From contig NZ_JAPMXC010000001.1 in the NCBI RefSeq assembly GCF_026624755.1, positions 682,001-746,000 on the forward strand: a stretch of 64,000 nt of DNA, written 5' to 3'. This stretch comes from Robbsia betulipollinis (GTDB taxonomy: Bacteria; Pseudomonadota; Gammaproteobacteria; Burkholderiales; Burkholderiaceae). The translations under genes were made by a program, and so were the position numbers. Below are positions 19,336 through 29,210 of this stretch, one piece after another; the first letter of the stretch is position 1; each line of letters begins with the position of its first letter. The notes beneath the pieces were generated by a model, which was not told where the DNA came from, searched no databases, and saw only the letters and a program-made list of their open reading frames with translations.

Positions 19336-20295
19336 TCAAAGATCCAGCACCAGCCGGCTTGTGACCGCGCGCGAACAGCACAGCGCGATCTGGCGATGCG
19401 AACGCTTTTCCTCGTCCGATTGGACCTCGTCCCGATGATCGGCCTGCCCCGCCTTGATATCGGTCAGGCAGGACCCGCACAGACCCTGCTCGCAGGACAG
19501 GGAAACCGGTATGCGCGCCGCCTGGAGGACCGCGGCGATGGTCTGGTCGGGGGGAATCACGAACACGCGACCCGACGAAGCGAGCTCGACCTCGAACGCA
19601 TCGTTCACGTGTCGCACGTTCGAAGGCGCGGCGTCGAACGCCTCGCGCCGGATCTGCGACGCCTGCCAGCCATGCTCCAGCGCCGCGGCGTCCACCTGAT
19701 CCATGAAGCCGCGCGGGCCACAGGTATAGATCAAGGCATCGGCGGACGGCGTGTGGAACTGCGCCGGCACCGCGCCGCGCAGGCTGTCTCCGGCCGCGCT
19801 GAAGTGCAGCACCACCTCCCCATGGTCGAACCCTTCGCGCAAGGTCCGCAGATACGGCACGTCGCTTTCGCTGCGGCCGTAGCAATGCAGGATGAACGGC
19901 GTGCCGCGTTCGTCCAGATCGCGCGCCATGGACAGCAGCGGCGTGATGCCGACGCCCCCCGCGACCAGAAGATAGCGTGCGGCCGCGTCCAGACGGAAGT
20001 GGTTGCGCGGCAACGAGATCTCGACCGTTTCGCCGAGCGTCAGGTGGTCGTGCAAATACGCGGAACCGCCACGCGATGCGCCATCGCGCCGCACGCAAAT
20101 CTCGTAATACCGGCGCTGCGACGGGGCGTTCGCGAGCGAGTACTGGCGGACCAGGCCGCCTGGCAACAGCACATCGATATGGGCGCCCGGATCGAACGCA
20201 GGCAGCGGCGCGCCGTCGACGCCCGCGAGCCGGATGCCGCGGTGCGCACCGCCGTGTGATTCGACCGCCGCCACCGCGACGCGCATCGTCCGCAT
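19336..20295 (-). CDS. PDR/VanB-family oxidoreductase (reductase of the Rieske oxygenase)
   Basis: Electron-transfer reductase of 319 residues. The FMN/FAD-binding domain has RQYSLANAP (about 46-54), the NAD-binding domain has LLVAGGVGITPLLSMA and YTCGPRGFM, and the C-terminal plant-type ferredoxin has CEQGLCGSC followed about 29 residues later by CC, giving the 2Fe-2S ligand set. GGGGGAG lies six bases before the chosen ATG. The gene follows the Rieske oxygenase by 42 bp, so together they form a two-component phthalate/vanillate-type demethylase or hydroxylase that passes NAD(P)H electrons to the oxygenase. Confidence 0.9.
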   Translation of the reverse strand: MRTMRVAVAAVESHGGAHRGIRLAGVDGAPLPAFDPGAHIDVLLPGGLVRQYSLANAPSQRRYYEICVRRDGASRGGSAYLHDHLTLGETVEISLPRNHFRLDAAARYLLVAGGVGITPLLSMARDLDERGTPFILHCYGRSESDVPYLRTLREGFDHGEVVLHFSAAGDSLRGAVPAQFHTPSADALIYTCGPRGFMDQVDAAALEHGWQASQIRREAFDAAPSNVRHVNDAFEVELASSGRVFVIPPDQTIAAVLQAARIPVSLSCEQGLCGSCLTDIKAGQADHRDEVQSDEEKRSHRQIALCCSRAVTSRLVLDL

Positions 20296-20337
20296 GAGAT
20301 TCTCCCCCTGGTCCGGTTCCGATTTCACCTCCGTGCC

Positions 20338-21384
20338 TCAGGCGGCGAAGCGCGGGCTCAGACCCAACCGGCGCAGACCCTTGCGATAGGCGAGCGAACT
20401 GCGGTCGGCGGGAATGTGCGCCTCCAGCGCCGGGTCCAGCGGCAGCCATTCCGGTTTTTGCGACTCCACCACGAGCCGGTCTTCCTCGAACACCCGGAGG
20501 TTGAATTCATGCACGGCCGCCACCGGCTGATCCGTGTCGAAATTCCGCGCGATCGGCGCGAACAGGCGCGTCTTGCGCGATGACACCGGCGACGCGGCGT
20601 TCATGATGACCAGCCGGGCATTGTCCGGAAAATGAATCGTCAGCGTCGCGGTGAATGGCAGGTGTACCTGGAAATGGCGCAGCCATTCGAAACCCTCCTG
20701 CCCGCGCTGCGTCACGCCGATCGGATAATTCCCGACGAAACTTCGATACTCCGCCTGGAACCCCACGTCCGTTTCGGTCGTGGCATAGGCCGGCACTTCC
20801 GTATTGTCCGGGTCGCCGAAAGTGTCCGTATGCACCCAGCCGAAATGCGCGACATCCAGAAAACCCTCCATCTGCCGGCCGGCGAAACCGCCGATGTCCA
20901 CCGTCGGACAGACGATCTGCTGGAAGCCCGCTTCGTCCCAGTGCGGCATCTCCGGGATGACGGGGACGACCGCGACATCCGGCGCGAGGGGCGCGCCGAT
21001 CGATGTCCAGATCAGCCCGTAACGCTCGACGGCGGGATAACACCGGAGATTGAGCTTGCCCGGGATGGCCGTGTTGGGGCTGGACGGCACGCGATTGCAG
21101 CGCCCCTCGGCACCGAAGCGCAGACCGTGATAGCGGCACACGACGCCTTGTCCATCGTGCGTGCCAAGGCTCAGCGGCACGCCGCGATGCGGACAGACGT
21201 CGCGCGCGACCACGAGTTCGCCGTTCACCCGGTAGATCACCAGCGGTTCGTCGAGCAGGGTCGCCGCGACCGGCGCCTCGAGAATGCTGCCGGACAGCGC
21301 GATCGGATACCAGTGCGTTGCGAGCAGACGCCAATCCTGTTCGTCGAAGCTGTTGTTCGGGGGCGGAGAAAGCATCGCGTTCAT
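20338..21384 (-). CDS. Rieske 2Fe-2S aromatic ring-hydroxylating oxygenase, alpha subunit (vanillate-demethylase-like)
   Basis: Terminal oxygenase of 348 residues. The Rieske cluster is bound by CPHRG (about 63-67) and CRYHGL (about 83-88). The mononuclear iron site is visible as the DxxHxxxxH pattern in EGFLDVAHFGWVH. Length and the Rieske-VanA arrangement fit VanA-type O-demethylases acting on aromatic acids. It is first in an operon with the VanB-like reductase and divergent from a LysR regulator, the common arrangement for inducible aromatic catabolism. The actual aromatic substrate cannot be deduced. Confidence 0.9.
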   Translation of the reverse strand: MNAMLSPPPNNSFDEQDWRLLATHWYPIALSGSILEAPVAATLLDEPLVIYRVNGELVVARDVCPHRGVPLSLGTHDGQGVVCRYHGLRFGAEGRCNRVPSSPNTAIPGKLNLRCYPAVERYGLIWTSIGAPLAPDVAVVPVIPEMPHWDEAGFQQIVCPTVDIGGFAGRQMEGFLDVAHFGWVHTDTFGDPDNTEVPAYATTETDVGFQAEYRSFVGNYPIGVTQRGQEGFEWLRHFQVHLPFTATLTIHFPDNARLVIMNAASPVSSRKTRLFAPIARNFDTDQPVAAVHEFNLRVFEEDRLVVESQKPEWLPLDPALEAHIPADRSSLAYRKGLRRLGLSPRFAA

Positions 21385-21539
21385 GGGGACCTGCCTTATG
21401 TATCGGGGGCGCGTTGCGGGCGTCGAACGCGGCCGTTATTTGACGACTTGATTTTGGGACGGATCTCCGTTTCAATAAACCATCGAATAGTCATGCACCC
21501 GTTGCAAAAAATCGCACACTCTTTTCGCTGACGGAAACC

Positions 21540-22448
21540 ATGGTCGTCTTTTCCCGCTTCACCGGCTATTTCGTGGCGGTCGCGCAGTTCGGCAGCATCC
21601 GCAAGGCCGCGGAGGCGCTGCATGTCTCCGCCTCCGCGATCGATCGCCAGATCCTGCAGGCCGAAGCGGAAATCGGCACGCCCCTCTTCGAGCGGCTCGC
21701 GCACGGCCTGCGGCCCACGGCCGCGGGCGAGATTTTCCTCAAGGAGGTGCGGGGCTGGCAAAAAGCCTATCGCCGCGCCCGGGTGCAGGTCGACGATCTG
21801 AAAGGGCTCAAGCGCGGGCATGTCGAGGTCGCGATCATCGACGCGTTGACCGAAGGCATGGTGGCCGACGCCATCGGCCGGCTCACGGCCGATCATCCGG
21901 GCCTGACCGTCGGCATCCAGGTACTCGACAATGAGGATATCGCCCGCAGCGTGGCGGCGGGCGACGTGGATTTCGGGCTGCTGCTGCAATCCGCATCGAC
22001 CACCGACCTGGAAATCCGTGCGACGGCCGCCGCGCCGCTGGGCGTCGCGTTCCCGCCGGGGCACCCTTTGCAGGCGTCGTCCGCGGTGCGGGTCAGCCAT
22101 ACCCTGGACTTCAAACCGATTCTCCCGGGGCCGCCGCTCGTGATCAGCGAACAGGTCCACGCGCTGTATCGGCGCCAGGGCATGGACGCCACGGCGTTCA
22201 TGTCGTGCAACAACACGCAGATGATCCGCTCGCTGGTCCGCCAGGGCGTGGGCGTCGGGGTGCTGTGCTGGCTCGACGTGGCGGCCGACGTGGCGCACGG
22301 ACGGCTCGACTTCAGGCCGCTGCGGGACATGAAGCTGGCACCCCTGACACTGCAGCTCTGCGTCGCCGCGCGCCGACAGTTGTCGCACGGGGCACGCGAG
22401 GCCATCCGCTACCTCGAAGCCGGCATGGCGGACGAGGCGTATCGATGA
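21540..22448 (+). CDS. LysR-family regulator, divergent from the Rieske oxygenase operon
   Basis: Regulator of 302 residues. The HTH is FTGYFVAVAQFGSIRKAAEALHVSASAIDRQILQAEAEIGTPLFERL, followed by a substrate-binding fold from about residue 93 (GHVEVAIIDALTEG). The linker VRGWQKAYRRARVQVDDLKGLKRG is the dimerisation helix. It is separated by 155 bp from the oxygenase gene on the other strand, the expected setting for an inducer-dependent activator of that operon. Confidence 0.9.
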   Translation: MVVFSRFTGYFVAVAQFGSIRKAAEALHVSASAIDRQILQAEAEIGTPLFERLAHGLRPTAAGEIFLKEVRGWQKAYRRARVQVDDLKGLKRGHVEVAIIDALTEGMVADAIGRLTADHPGLTVGIQVLDNEDIARSVAAGDVDFGLLLQSASTTDLEIRATAAAPLGVAFPPGHPLQASSAVRVSHTLDFKPILPGPPLVISEQVHALYRRQGMDATAFMSCNNTQMIRSLVRQGVGVGVLCWLDVAADVAHGRLDFRPLRDMKLAPLTLQLCVAARRQLSHGAREAIRYLEAGMADEAYR

Positions 22449-22682
22449 CGCGCGGTCGGGCGCAGCGACTTTCCACGCACGATCGCGCCAATCCCGCTAT
22501 ATTCTTGAAAACATAACCATGCGGTCCGAAAAAGGCCCCGCGCGCACGGAGCGTCGCATGCCCCCCGGTCCCCATGGCACGCCCCCCTCATATACCCGCA
22601 GTGCCCCATGCGGGATGGCGCCGGAACAAGAAATTCACCGACGCCGCACGTCGGCCAGCAAGATCACACAAGGAGACGCAAC

Positions 22683-23798
22683 GTGCCCGAAATACCCCGC
22701 GATCCACACCGGCCCAAACCCGCTTTGCGCCCCACTGCGACAATGCTGCGGCTTGGCCTCGTCGGGGCGGTGCCCCTTTGCCTGGTGGCCGCGTTCGCGT
22801 ACACCGGCGGCTGGCTGACCCCGCACCGGCTCACGCAACACCGGATCGTCGCCACGTTCGAGCAGTTGAACGGCAAGCATCCGGGTTTCCGCCGCAACCA
22901 CGCCAAGGGCATGTGCGCCACCGGCTGGTTCGAAAGCAGCGGCAACGCGGTTGCGGTATCGAAGGCCGGCCTGTTCGCCCCGGGGCGGGTGCCCGTGGTC
23001 GGCCGCTTCGCGTTCGCCGGCGGCATGCCCTTCATGGCCGACAAACCCGCCACCGTACGCAGCCTGGCGCTGCGCTTCCTGCCGGCGAGCGGCGAGGAAT
23101 GGCGCACGGGCATGATCAACATTCCCATTTTCCCCGTGGACACGCCCGAGGCGTTCTACGCGCAGCTGCTCGCCTCGCAACCGGATCCCGCTACCGGCAA
23201 GCCCGATCCGGCGAAAATGCAGGCCTTCGCCGCCGCGTATCCGCACACGACCGCCGCCGGCGCGATGATCAAGGCGCGGACGGTCTCTTCCGGCTTCGCG
23301 GACAGCGTCTACAACGGGCTCGATACATTCCGCTTCATCAACGGTACGGGCGTCGCCACGCCGGTGCGGTGGTCGGTGCTGCCGGTGCAGCCGGTCGTAG
23401 CGACGGATCCGGCGGCGCCCCCGCCCGCGGCCAATGGCCTGTTCGACGCGCTCATCGCGCAGGTCGCGCAGCATCCGGTGCAATGGCGCCTGGTGCTCAC
23501 GCTCGGGCAGGCCGGCGACCCGGACGCGCCCGATCTGCCCTGGCCCGCCGGGCGGCAGCAGGTGGACGCCGGCACGGTGACCCTCGACCGGGTGCAAAGC
23601 GAGGACGCCGGCCCGTGCACCGACGTCAACTACGACCCCACGGTCTTGCCCGCCGGCATCGAGACCTCCACGGATGCGATTCCCAGCGCGCGCTCGGCCG
23701 CGTATGCCCGCTCGTTCCGCCTGCGTGAAGGCGAGCGCGACGTCAAACCGCCCAGCGCGGTGACATCGCAGGATATTGCATCAGGAGGCAAGTCATGA
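22683..23798 (+). CDS. Catalase-family peroxidase (SrpA-like), membrane-anchored or periplasmic
   Basis: Haem peroxidase of 371 residues from the short catalase-like family. A hydrophobic N-terminal segment (LRLGLVGAVPLCLVAAFAYTGGWL, about residues 21-45) acts as anchor or signal. HPGFRRNHAKGMCATGWFE carries the distal His, and GRFAFAGGMPFMADKPATVRSLALRF the conserved core. The RLFSY haem-ligand stretch of full catalases is not obvious, as in other catalase-like peroxidases. The GTG start is supported by AAGGAG seven bases upstream. It overlaps the cytochrome b561 gene by an ATGA, so the pair is translationally coupled and may draw electrons from the quinone pool. Confidence 0.87.
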   Translation: MPEIPRDPHRPKPALRPTATMLRLGLVGAVPLCLVAAFAYTGGWLTPHRLTQHRIVATFEQLNGKHPGFRRNHAKGMCATGWFESSGNAVAVSKAGLFAPGRVPVVGRFAFAGGMPFMADKPATVRSLALRFLPASGEEWRTGMINIPIFPVDTPEAFYAQLLASQPDPATGKPDPAKMQAFAAAYPHTTAAGAMIKARTVSSGFADSVYNGLDTFRFINGTGVATPVRWSVLPVQPVVATDPAAPPPAANGLFDALIAQVAQHPVQWRLVLTLGQAGDPDAPDLPWPAGRQQVDAGTVTLDRVQSEDAGPCTDVNYDPTVLPAGIETSTDAIPSARSAAYARSFRLREGERDVKPPSAVTSQDIASGGKS

Positions 23799-24364
23799 AT
23801 TATTCGAGCCCGCGCGCGCCGCGCGATCCGCGCAGCCCCCTGTTCCCCAAGCCGTCGCGCATCCTGCACTGGTTGATGGCGGTGCTGATCCTGGCGATGC
23901 TGTTCATCGGCGTCGGCATGGTGGCGTCGGTATCCTACCGCTATAACCTGCTGGTGTCGGTGCATAAACCGATCGGCATCGCCATCCTGATCCTCGTCAT
24001 CCTGCGCATCGTCAACCGGCGGATCAACCCACCGCCGCCCTTGCCCGCGGACCTGCCGTCGATCCAGAAACTCGCCGCGCACGCATCGCATCTGCTGCTC
24101 TACGCGCTGATGCTGGCGCAACCGCTGGTCGGCTGGGGCATGCTCTCGGCTGGCGGCTTGCCGATCACGCTGTTCGGCGGCGTGCAGCTGCCGCCGATCC
24201 TGCCGCAGAACCCGATGCTGTTCGCGCGGTTGCGCGAGTTGCACACGGTGTTCGCCTATCTGCTGTTCGCAACCATCGTCGTGCACATCGCCGCCGCGCT
24301 GTTTCACGGTCTGATCCGCCGCGATGGCGTGCTGGAAAGCATGACGGGCGGGCGCGCGAAGTAG
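23795..24364 (+). CDS. Cytochrome b561 family protein
   Basis: Four-helix dihaem membrane cytochrome of 189 residues. Candidate haem-ligand histidines are in RILHWLMAV, SVHKPIG, ASHLLLYALMLAQPLVGW and LRELHTVFAYLLFATIVVHI. The GWGMLSA and IVVHIAAALFH segments match the CybB family. It starts within the stop of the catalase-like gene. The pairing suggests it passes electrons between the membrane quinone pool and the periplasmic peroxidase. Confidence 0.9.
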   Translation: MNYSSPRAPRDPRSPLFPKPSRILHWLMAVLILAMLFIGVGMVASVSYRYNLLVSVHKPIGIAILILVILRIVNRRINPPPPLPADLPSIQKLAAHASHLLLYALMLAQPLVGWGMLSAGGLPITLFGGVQLPPILPQNPMLFARLRELHTVFAYLLFATIVVHIAAALFHGLIRRDGVLESMTGGRAK

Positions 24365-24420
24365 GACGCCCGCCTCCCTCCCGCACCCGACCGTTCGCGC
24401 GCGCACAGACGCGCCGGGCG

Positions 24421-24498
24421 GCCGGGCCGCATCATCCGACGCGTATATCCCGTCGCGCGGCCGGGCCGCATCATCCGACGCGTATATCCTGTCGCGCG
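24421..24498. repeat. Two-copy 39-bp tandem duplication upstream of the hybrid kinase
   Basis: Positions 24421-24459 and 24460-24498 are the same 39-bp unit with one C/T difference. The repeat fills most of the gap between the cytochrome b561 gene and the histidine kinase, so it may affect spacing of the kinase promoter. No protein is encoded here. Confidence 0.9.
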
Positions 24499-24547
24499 GC
24501 GCCGTCCGCCGCTTCCATGGCCGTCCCTTCCCCTATTACGGCGTTCC

Positions 24548-26290
24548 ATGAACCCATGCTCCGCGCTTCTCCCTGACGACGAGGCTCGACGCCTCGACGC
24601 GCTGTCCGATCTCGCCATCGTCGATAGCGCGCCCGAACTCGCGTTCGACGACATCGTCCTGCTGGCCTCGCAGATCTGCCAGGCGCCGATCAGCGTCATT
24701 TCGCTGGTGGACGGTGAACGCCAATGGTTCAAGGCACGCGTCGGCCTCATCGTGCCGCAGACACCCCGGCAATCGGCCTTCTGCGCGCATGCGATTCTCG
24801 ATCCGGCGAATGTCATGGTCGTCGAGGACACGCTTCGCGATCCCCGTTTTCGCGACAACCCGCTGGTGCTCGGCGACCCCTACATCCGGTTCTACGCCGG
24901 CGCGCCGATCGTCACGCAGGACGGCCATGCGCTGGGCACGGTCTGCGTCCTCGACCGCGTGGCGCGCACGCTGGACGCCGCGCAGATCCGCGCCTTGCAG
25001 GCGCTGGCCCGGCAAACCGCCGCGCTGCTCCAGTTGCGCCGTTTGGGCGCCGCGCAGCAGGCGCGCACCGCGGACCTGCAACGCCGCGTCACCGAGGCGC
25101 TCGCCGACGACCAGAACGCGCACGCCGGGCTGCGGCAATCGCAGCGGGTGGCGGCGGTGGGGCAACTGACCAGCGGCATCGCGCACGATTTCAACAATCT
25201 CCTGCAGACCATCAACGTCAGCCTGCAACTCATCGAACGCAAGGCGGACGCGCCCGAGCGCGTGCAACGCTGGGCGGCAAGCGCGCTGGAGGCGGTGAGT
25301 CAGGGCGCCAGGCTGACCGCGCAACTCTTGAGTTTTTCGCGCAGTCAGGCCCCGGAACGCAAGCCGCTGCCGGTCGACACCGCACTCTGCGGACTGACCG
25401 AGTTGCTGCGGCGCGCGCTCGGACCGGAAGTCCACCTGATCCTGTCCCTGAACGCGCCCGACGCGGCCATCATGGGCGATGCGATCCAGTTCGAGGCCGC
25501 CGTGCTGAACCAGGCGATCAACGCGCGCGACGCGATGGGCGGCGTCGGCCGGATCGACATCCGCACCCGCGTCGTCCCGCTGCGCGGCGACGCGACGCTC
25601 GCCGATGGCGATTATCTCGTGCTCGATATCTGCGACAACGGCCCCGGCATGCCGGCATCGGTGGTCGAACGGGCCTTCGAGCCGTTCTTCACGACCAAGG
25701 CCGACGGCAAGGGCAGCGGCCTGGGTCTCGCCCAGGTCTATGGTTTCGCGATGCGCGCGGACGGCATCGCGCGCATCCGCAGTCAATCCGGCATCGGCAC
25801 CACGATCAGCTCCTGGCTCAGGATCACGGGCATCGCCACCGGCCCGACGCCAAGCGCCGACACGGTGCGGGAGCTGGCCACCGGGCGGGACGCCGTCACG
25901 GACGGTGGCGGCACGGACGTGCTGCTGGTCGACGACGACCCCGACGTCCGCGCCCTGCTGGGCGAACTGATGCGCGATGGCGGCTATCGGGTACGCACCG
26001 CGTCGAACGCGCGCGATGCCCTCGACGCGGTGGTGCGGGCGCCACCCGACATCGTGCTGACCGATTGCGCGATGCGTGACGTGAGCGGCGGCGAGCTCGC
26101 CCATGCGCTGCGCGCGCAACGCGTCGATCTGCCGATCGTTTTCATGACGGGCCATGCCGACCGGGATGCCATCGTGCGCAATCTCGGCCTCGGCCCGGAC
26201 GTGGTGCTGCTGCAAAAACCCCTGCGTCTCGAAGACGTGAGCGCGGGTCTCGCACGGGCGCTCGCCCGTGGCGCTCCCCCTTCGAGGTAG
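24548..26290 (+). CDS. GAF-domain hybrid histidine kinase/response regulator
   Basis: Soluble signalling protein of 580 residues. Domains: GAF (about 20-165, with [17 protein letters not shown] and IRFYAGAPI), HisKA with [13 protein letters not shown] (His near 211), HATPase with [19 protein letters not shown] and [12 protein letters not shown], and a C-terminal receiver (about 455-575) with [11 protein letters not shown], phosphoacceptor Asp in VLTDCAMRD (about 504) and a Lys in LQKPLRL. The HDFNN kinase class and attached receiver resemble blue-light and redox hybrid kinases, but the GAF ligand is unknown. No transmembrane segment is visible. Confidence 0.88.
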   Translation: MNPCSALLPDDEARRLDALSDLAIVDSAPELAFDDIVLLASQICQAPISVISLVDGERQWFKARVGLIVPQTPRQSAFCAHAILDPANVMVVEDTLRDPRFRDNPLVLGDPYIRFYAGAPIVTQDGHALGTVCVLDRVARTLDAAQIRALQALARQTAALLQLRRLGAAQQARTADLQRRVTEALADDQNAHAGLRQSQRVAAVGQLTSGIAHDFNNLLQTINVSLQLIERKADAPERVQRWAASALEAVSQGARLTAQLLSFSRSQAPERKPLPVDTALCGLTELLRRALGPEVHLILSLNAPDAAIMGDAIQFEAAVLNQAINARDAMGGVGRIDIRTRVVPLRGDATLADGDYLVLDICDNGPGMPASVVERAFEPFFTTKADGKGSGLGLAQVYGFAMRADGIARIRSQSGIGTTISSWLRITGIATGPTPSADTVRELATGRDAVTDGGGTDVLLVDDDPDVRALLGELMRDGGYRVRTASNARDALDAVVRAPPDIVLTDCAMRDVSGGELAHALRAQRVDLPIVFMTGHADRDAIVRNLGLGPDVVLLQKPLRLEDVSAGLARALARGAPPSR

Positions 26291-26420
26291 ATACCGCGCC
26301 CTCCTCCGGTGGCGCAAGGCGGGGGTGCCAAAGCGGGAACGCGCGTGGAGTCTTCGAGACAGACTTGGTATGATCGGGCCCATCCCCGGGGTTCGCCCCG
26401 CATTGTCCGAGACGACTTCC

Positions 26421-26825
26421 ATGCATACCAAACCCGTACTGAGCATCGCCGACGCCACCCGTATCCTCGACGCCGCGCGCGCCGAGGCGGAGCGGCACCA
26501 GTGGGCGGTCTCGATCGCCGTCGTCGACGACGGCGGGCATCCGCTGGCATCGCTGCGGCTCGACGGCTGCGCGCCGATCGGCGCCTATATCGCGCTGGAA
26601 AAGGCGCGCACCTCGGCGCTCGGCCGCCGCGAATCGAAACAATACGAAGACATGATCAACGCCGGCCGGACCGCCTTCCTGAACGCGCCGCTGTCCGGCA
26701 CGCTCGAGGGCGGCGTCCCCGTCATCGTCGACGGTCAGGTCGCGGGCGCGGTCGGCGTCTCCGGCGTCAAGTCGGACCAGGACGCGCAGGTCGCGAAGGT
26801 CGGCGTCCAGGCCGCGCTTGCCTGA
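26421..26825 (+). CDS. glcG: GlcG/HbpS haem-degrading-domain protein
   Basis: Small protein of 134 residues of the GlcG/HbpS family: AVSIAVVDDGGHPLASLRLDGC, AYIALEKARTSALGR and a C-terminal glycine-rich GGVPVIVDGQVAGAVGVSGVKSDQD. It lies 31 bp before malate synthase G, as glcG does in glycolate operons. Its biochemical role in that pathway is poorly defined; the call rests on family and position. Confidence 0.85.
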   Translation: MHTKPVLSIADATRILDAARAEAERHQWAVSIAVVDDGGHPLASLRLDGCAPIGAYIALEKARTSALGRRESKQYEDMINAGRTAFLNAPLSGTLEGGVPVIVDGQVAGAVGVSGVKSDQDAQVAKVGVQAALA

Positions 26826-26856
26826 ACCCGTCGTCCCAATCGTTGGAGCGTGATCG

Positions 26857-29160
26857 ATGAGCGAAATGATGCAGCACCACGGCCTGCGGGTCGCCCCTTC
26901 CCTGAGCCGCTTCGTCGAGACCGAGGCCCTGCCCGGCACCGGCGTCGACGCCGCCGCCTTCTGGTCCGGTCTCGACCGTCTGGTCCACGACCTGGCGCCG
27001 AAGAACCGGACCCTGCTGGCCGAGCGCGACCGCCTGCAAACCGCGCTGGACGACTGGCACCGCGCGCACCCGGGCCCGATCGCCGATGCGCCCGCGTACC
27101 GGCGCTTTCTGGAGGAAATCGGGTATATCGTCCCGGCGCCGGGCGCCGGGCAAGCGGGCGCCGGGCAAGCGGGCGCCGGGCAAGCGGGCGCCGTGCAAGC
27201 GGGCGCCGGGCAAGCGGGCGCCGGGCAAGCGGACACCGTCGACGTCGACACCGAGATCTCCGGGCAAGCCGGCCCGCAGCTGGTCGTGCCGTTGTCGAAC
27301 CTGCGCTACGCGCTGAACGCCGCGAACGCCCGCTGGGGCAGCCTGTACGATGCGCTCTACGGCACCGATGCCATCACCGACAGCGCCGGCGCGGAGAAAA
27401 CCGCGGCGTTCAACCCCGTGCGGGGCGCGGCCGTGGTCGCGCGCGCGCGCCGTTTCCTGGACGAGGCCGCGCCGCTCGCGAACGGCTCGCACCGCGACGC
27501 CACGCATTACGCGCTCGCCGCGGGCCAGCTCGTCGTCACCCTCGGCGGCGCCGGCGGCGGGACCGACGGCGGCACGCCCACCGGCTTGCGGGACCCCGCG
27601 CAATGCCGCGGCTTCACCGGCGAGGCGGCCGCGCCGAGCGCCATCCTGCTGCGCCGGCACGGCCTGCATTTCGAGATCCAGATCGACGCCGACGATCCGA
27701 TCGGCCAGGGCGACGCCGCGCACGTCAAGGACATCCTGCTCGAAGCCGCGGTGAGCACCATCATCGATTGCGAGGATTCGGTCGCCGCCGTGGACGCCGA
27801 AGACAAGGTCGCGTTGTATCGCAACTGGATGGGCCTGATGAAGGGCGACCTCGCCGAGCAGGTCACGAAAGGCGGCCAGACCTTCACGCGCCGCCTGAAC
27901 GCGGATCGCGTCTACACCGGCGTCGACGGCGCGCCGCTGACGCTGCATGGGCGCTCGCTGCTGTTCATCCGCAATGTCGGTCATCTGATGACGAACCCGG
28001 CAATCGTCGACCGCGACGGGCAGGAGATTCCCGAGGGCATCCTCGATGCGGTCATGACCACGCTCGGTGCCCTGCACGACCGGCAGCGCCGCCTCAACTC
28101 CCGCACCGGCGCGATCTATATCGTCAAGCCGAAGATGCACGGCCCGGCCGAGGTCGCGTTCGCCGACGAACTGTTCGGCCGCGTCGAGGCGCTGCTCGGC
28201 CTGCCCGCGGGCACGATCAAGATGGGCATCATGGACGAGGAGCGGCGCACCAGCGTCAATCTGCCGGCCTGCATCGCCGCGGCGGCCTCGCGCGTCGCCT
28301 TCATCAACACCGGCTTTCTGGATCGCACCGGCGACGAGATGCACACCGCGATGGAAGCCGGCCCGATGCTGCGCAAGGGCGACATGAAAACCTCGCAGTG
28401 GATCGCCGCCTACGAGCGCAACAACGTGCTGGCCGGCCTGGCGGCGGGACTGCGCGGGCGCGCCCAGATCGGCAAGGGCATGTGGGCGATGCCGGACCTC
28501 ATGCACGCGATGCTGGAACAGAAGATCGCGCATCCGAAGTCCGGCGCGAACACGGCCTGGGTGCCTTCGCCCACCGCCGCGACGCTGCACGCACTGCATT
28601 ACCACGAAATCGACGTGCAGGCGGTCCAGCAGGCGCTCGAAAGTACGCCCTATGCCGACGAACGCGACGCGCTGCTGGCGGGGCTGCTGACGATCCCGGT
28701 CGTCGCACGGGCGCAGTGGTCCGAAAAGGGCATCCTCGAGGAAATCGAGAACAACGCGCAGGGCATCCTGGGTTACGTGGTGCGCTGGATCGACCAGGGC
28801 GTGGGCTGTTCGAAAGTGCCGGACATCCATGACGTCGGCTTGATGGAGGACCGCGCGACCCTGCGCATCTCCAGCCAGCACATCGCCAACTGGCTGCGTC
28901 ATGGGGTCGTGTCGGAGGATCAGGTGCGCGCCACGCTCGCGCGCATGGCGGGCGTGGTGGACGCGCAGAACCGGGGCGATGCAGGCTATCGCCCCATGAC
29001 GGCCGACCTCGACGCCTCGCTGGCGTACCAGGCCGCCTGCGCGCTGGTCTTCGAGGGCCGCGATCAGCCCAGCGGGTACACGGAGCCGCTGCTGCACCGT
29101 TTCCGCCTCACCCTCAAGGCGCGGGCCCCCGCGGCCTCTCCCGAACGCGGCGCGCGCTAG
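26857..29160 (+). CDS. glcB: Malate synthase G
   Basis: Condenses glyoxylate with acetyl-CoA to malate in the cytoplasm. The 767-residue product has family landmarks [75 protein letters not shown] and [15 protein letters not shown]. Family members are about 720-725 residues; the excess is largely a GQAGA repeat inserted at about residues 98-127, where E. coli GlcB has a short loop. AACGTT-rich sequence and a weak SD precede the ATG. The upstream glcG supports a role in glycolate/glyoxylate use. Confidence 0.95.
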   Translation: MSEMMQHHGLRVAPSLSRFVETEALPGTGVDAAAFWSGLDRLVHDLAPKNRTLLAERDRLQTALDDWHRAHPGPIADAPAYRRFLEEIGYIVPAPGAGQAGAGQAGAGQAGAVQAGAGQAGAGQADTVDVDTEISGQAGPQLVVPLSNLRYALNAANARWGSLYDALYGTDAITDSAGAEKTAAFNPVRGAAVVARARRFLDEAAPLANGSHRDATHYALAAGQLVVTLGGAGGGTDGGTPTGLRDPAQCRGFTGEAAAPSAILLRRHGLHFEIQIDADDPIGQGDAAHVKDILLEAAVSTIIDCEDSVAAVDAEDKVALYRNWMGLMKGDLAEQVTKGGQTFTRRLNADRVYTGVDGAPLTLHGRSLLFIRNVGHLMTNPAIVDRDGQEIPEGILDAVMTTLGALHDRQRRLNSRTGAIYIVKPKMHGPAEVAFADELFGRVEALLGLPAGTIKMGIMDEERRTSVNLPACIAAAASRVAFINTGFLDRTGDEMHTAMEAGPMLRKGDMKTSQWIAAYERNNVLAGLAAGLRGRAQIGKGMWAMPDLMHAMLEQKIAHPKSGANTAWVPSPTAATLHALHYHEIDVQAVQQALESTPYADERDALLAGLLTIPVVARAQWSEKGILEEIENNAQGILGYVVRWIDQGVGCSKVPDIHDVGLMEDRATLRISSQHIANWLRHGVVSEDQVRATLARMAGVVDAQNRGDAGYRPMTADLDASLAYQAACALVFEGRDQPSGYTEPLLHRFRLTLKARAPAASPERGAR
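27148..27237 (+). repeat. Six tandem 15-bp units inside malate synthase G
   Basis: Six copies of GGGCAAGCGGGCGCC, one with GTG in place of GGG and the last diverged. They encode GQAGA repeated in frame. The insertion falls in a surface loop between the N-terminal clasp and the TIM barrel, so the reading frame and catalytic core are kept. Confidence 0.95.
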
Positions 29161-29210
29161 CGCGGGAATGCCACTTGCGACGCAGGCTCACCATCCATCG
29201 GGAGCCTGCA

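Noticed and set aside
26767-29097. Minus-strand open frame of about 775 codons opposite malate synthase
   Set aside because: It mirrors the highly conserved glcB sequence and has no recognisable motifs.
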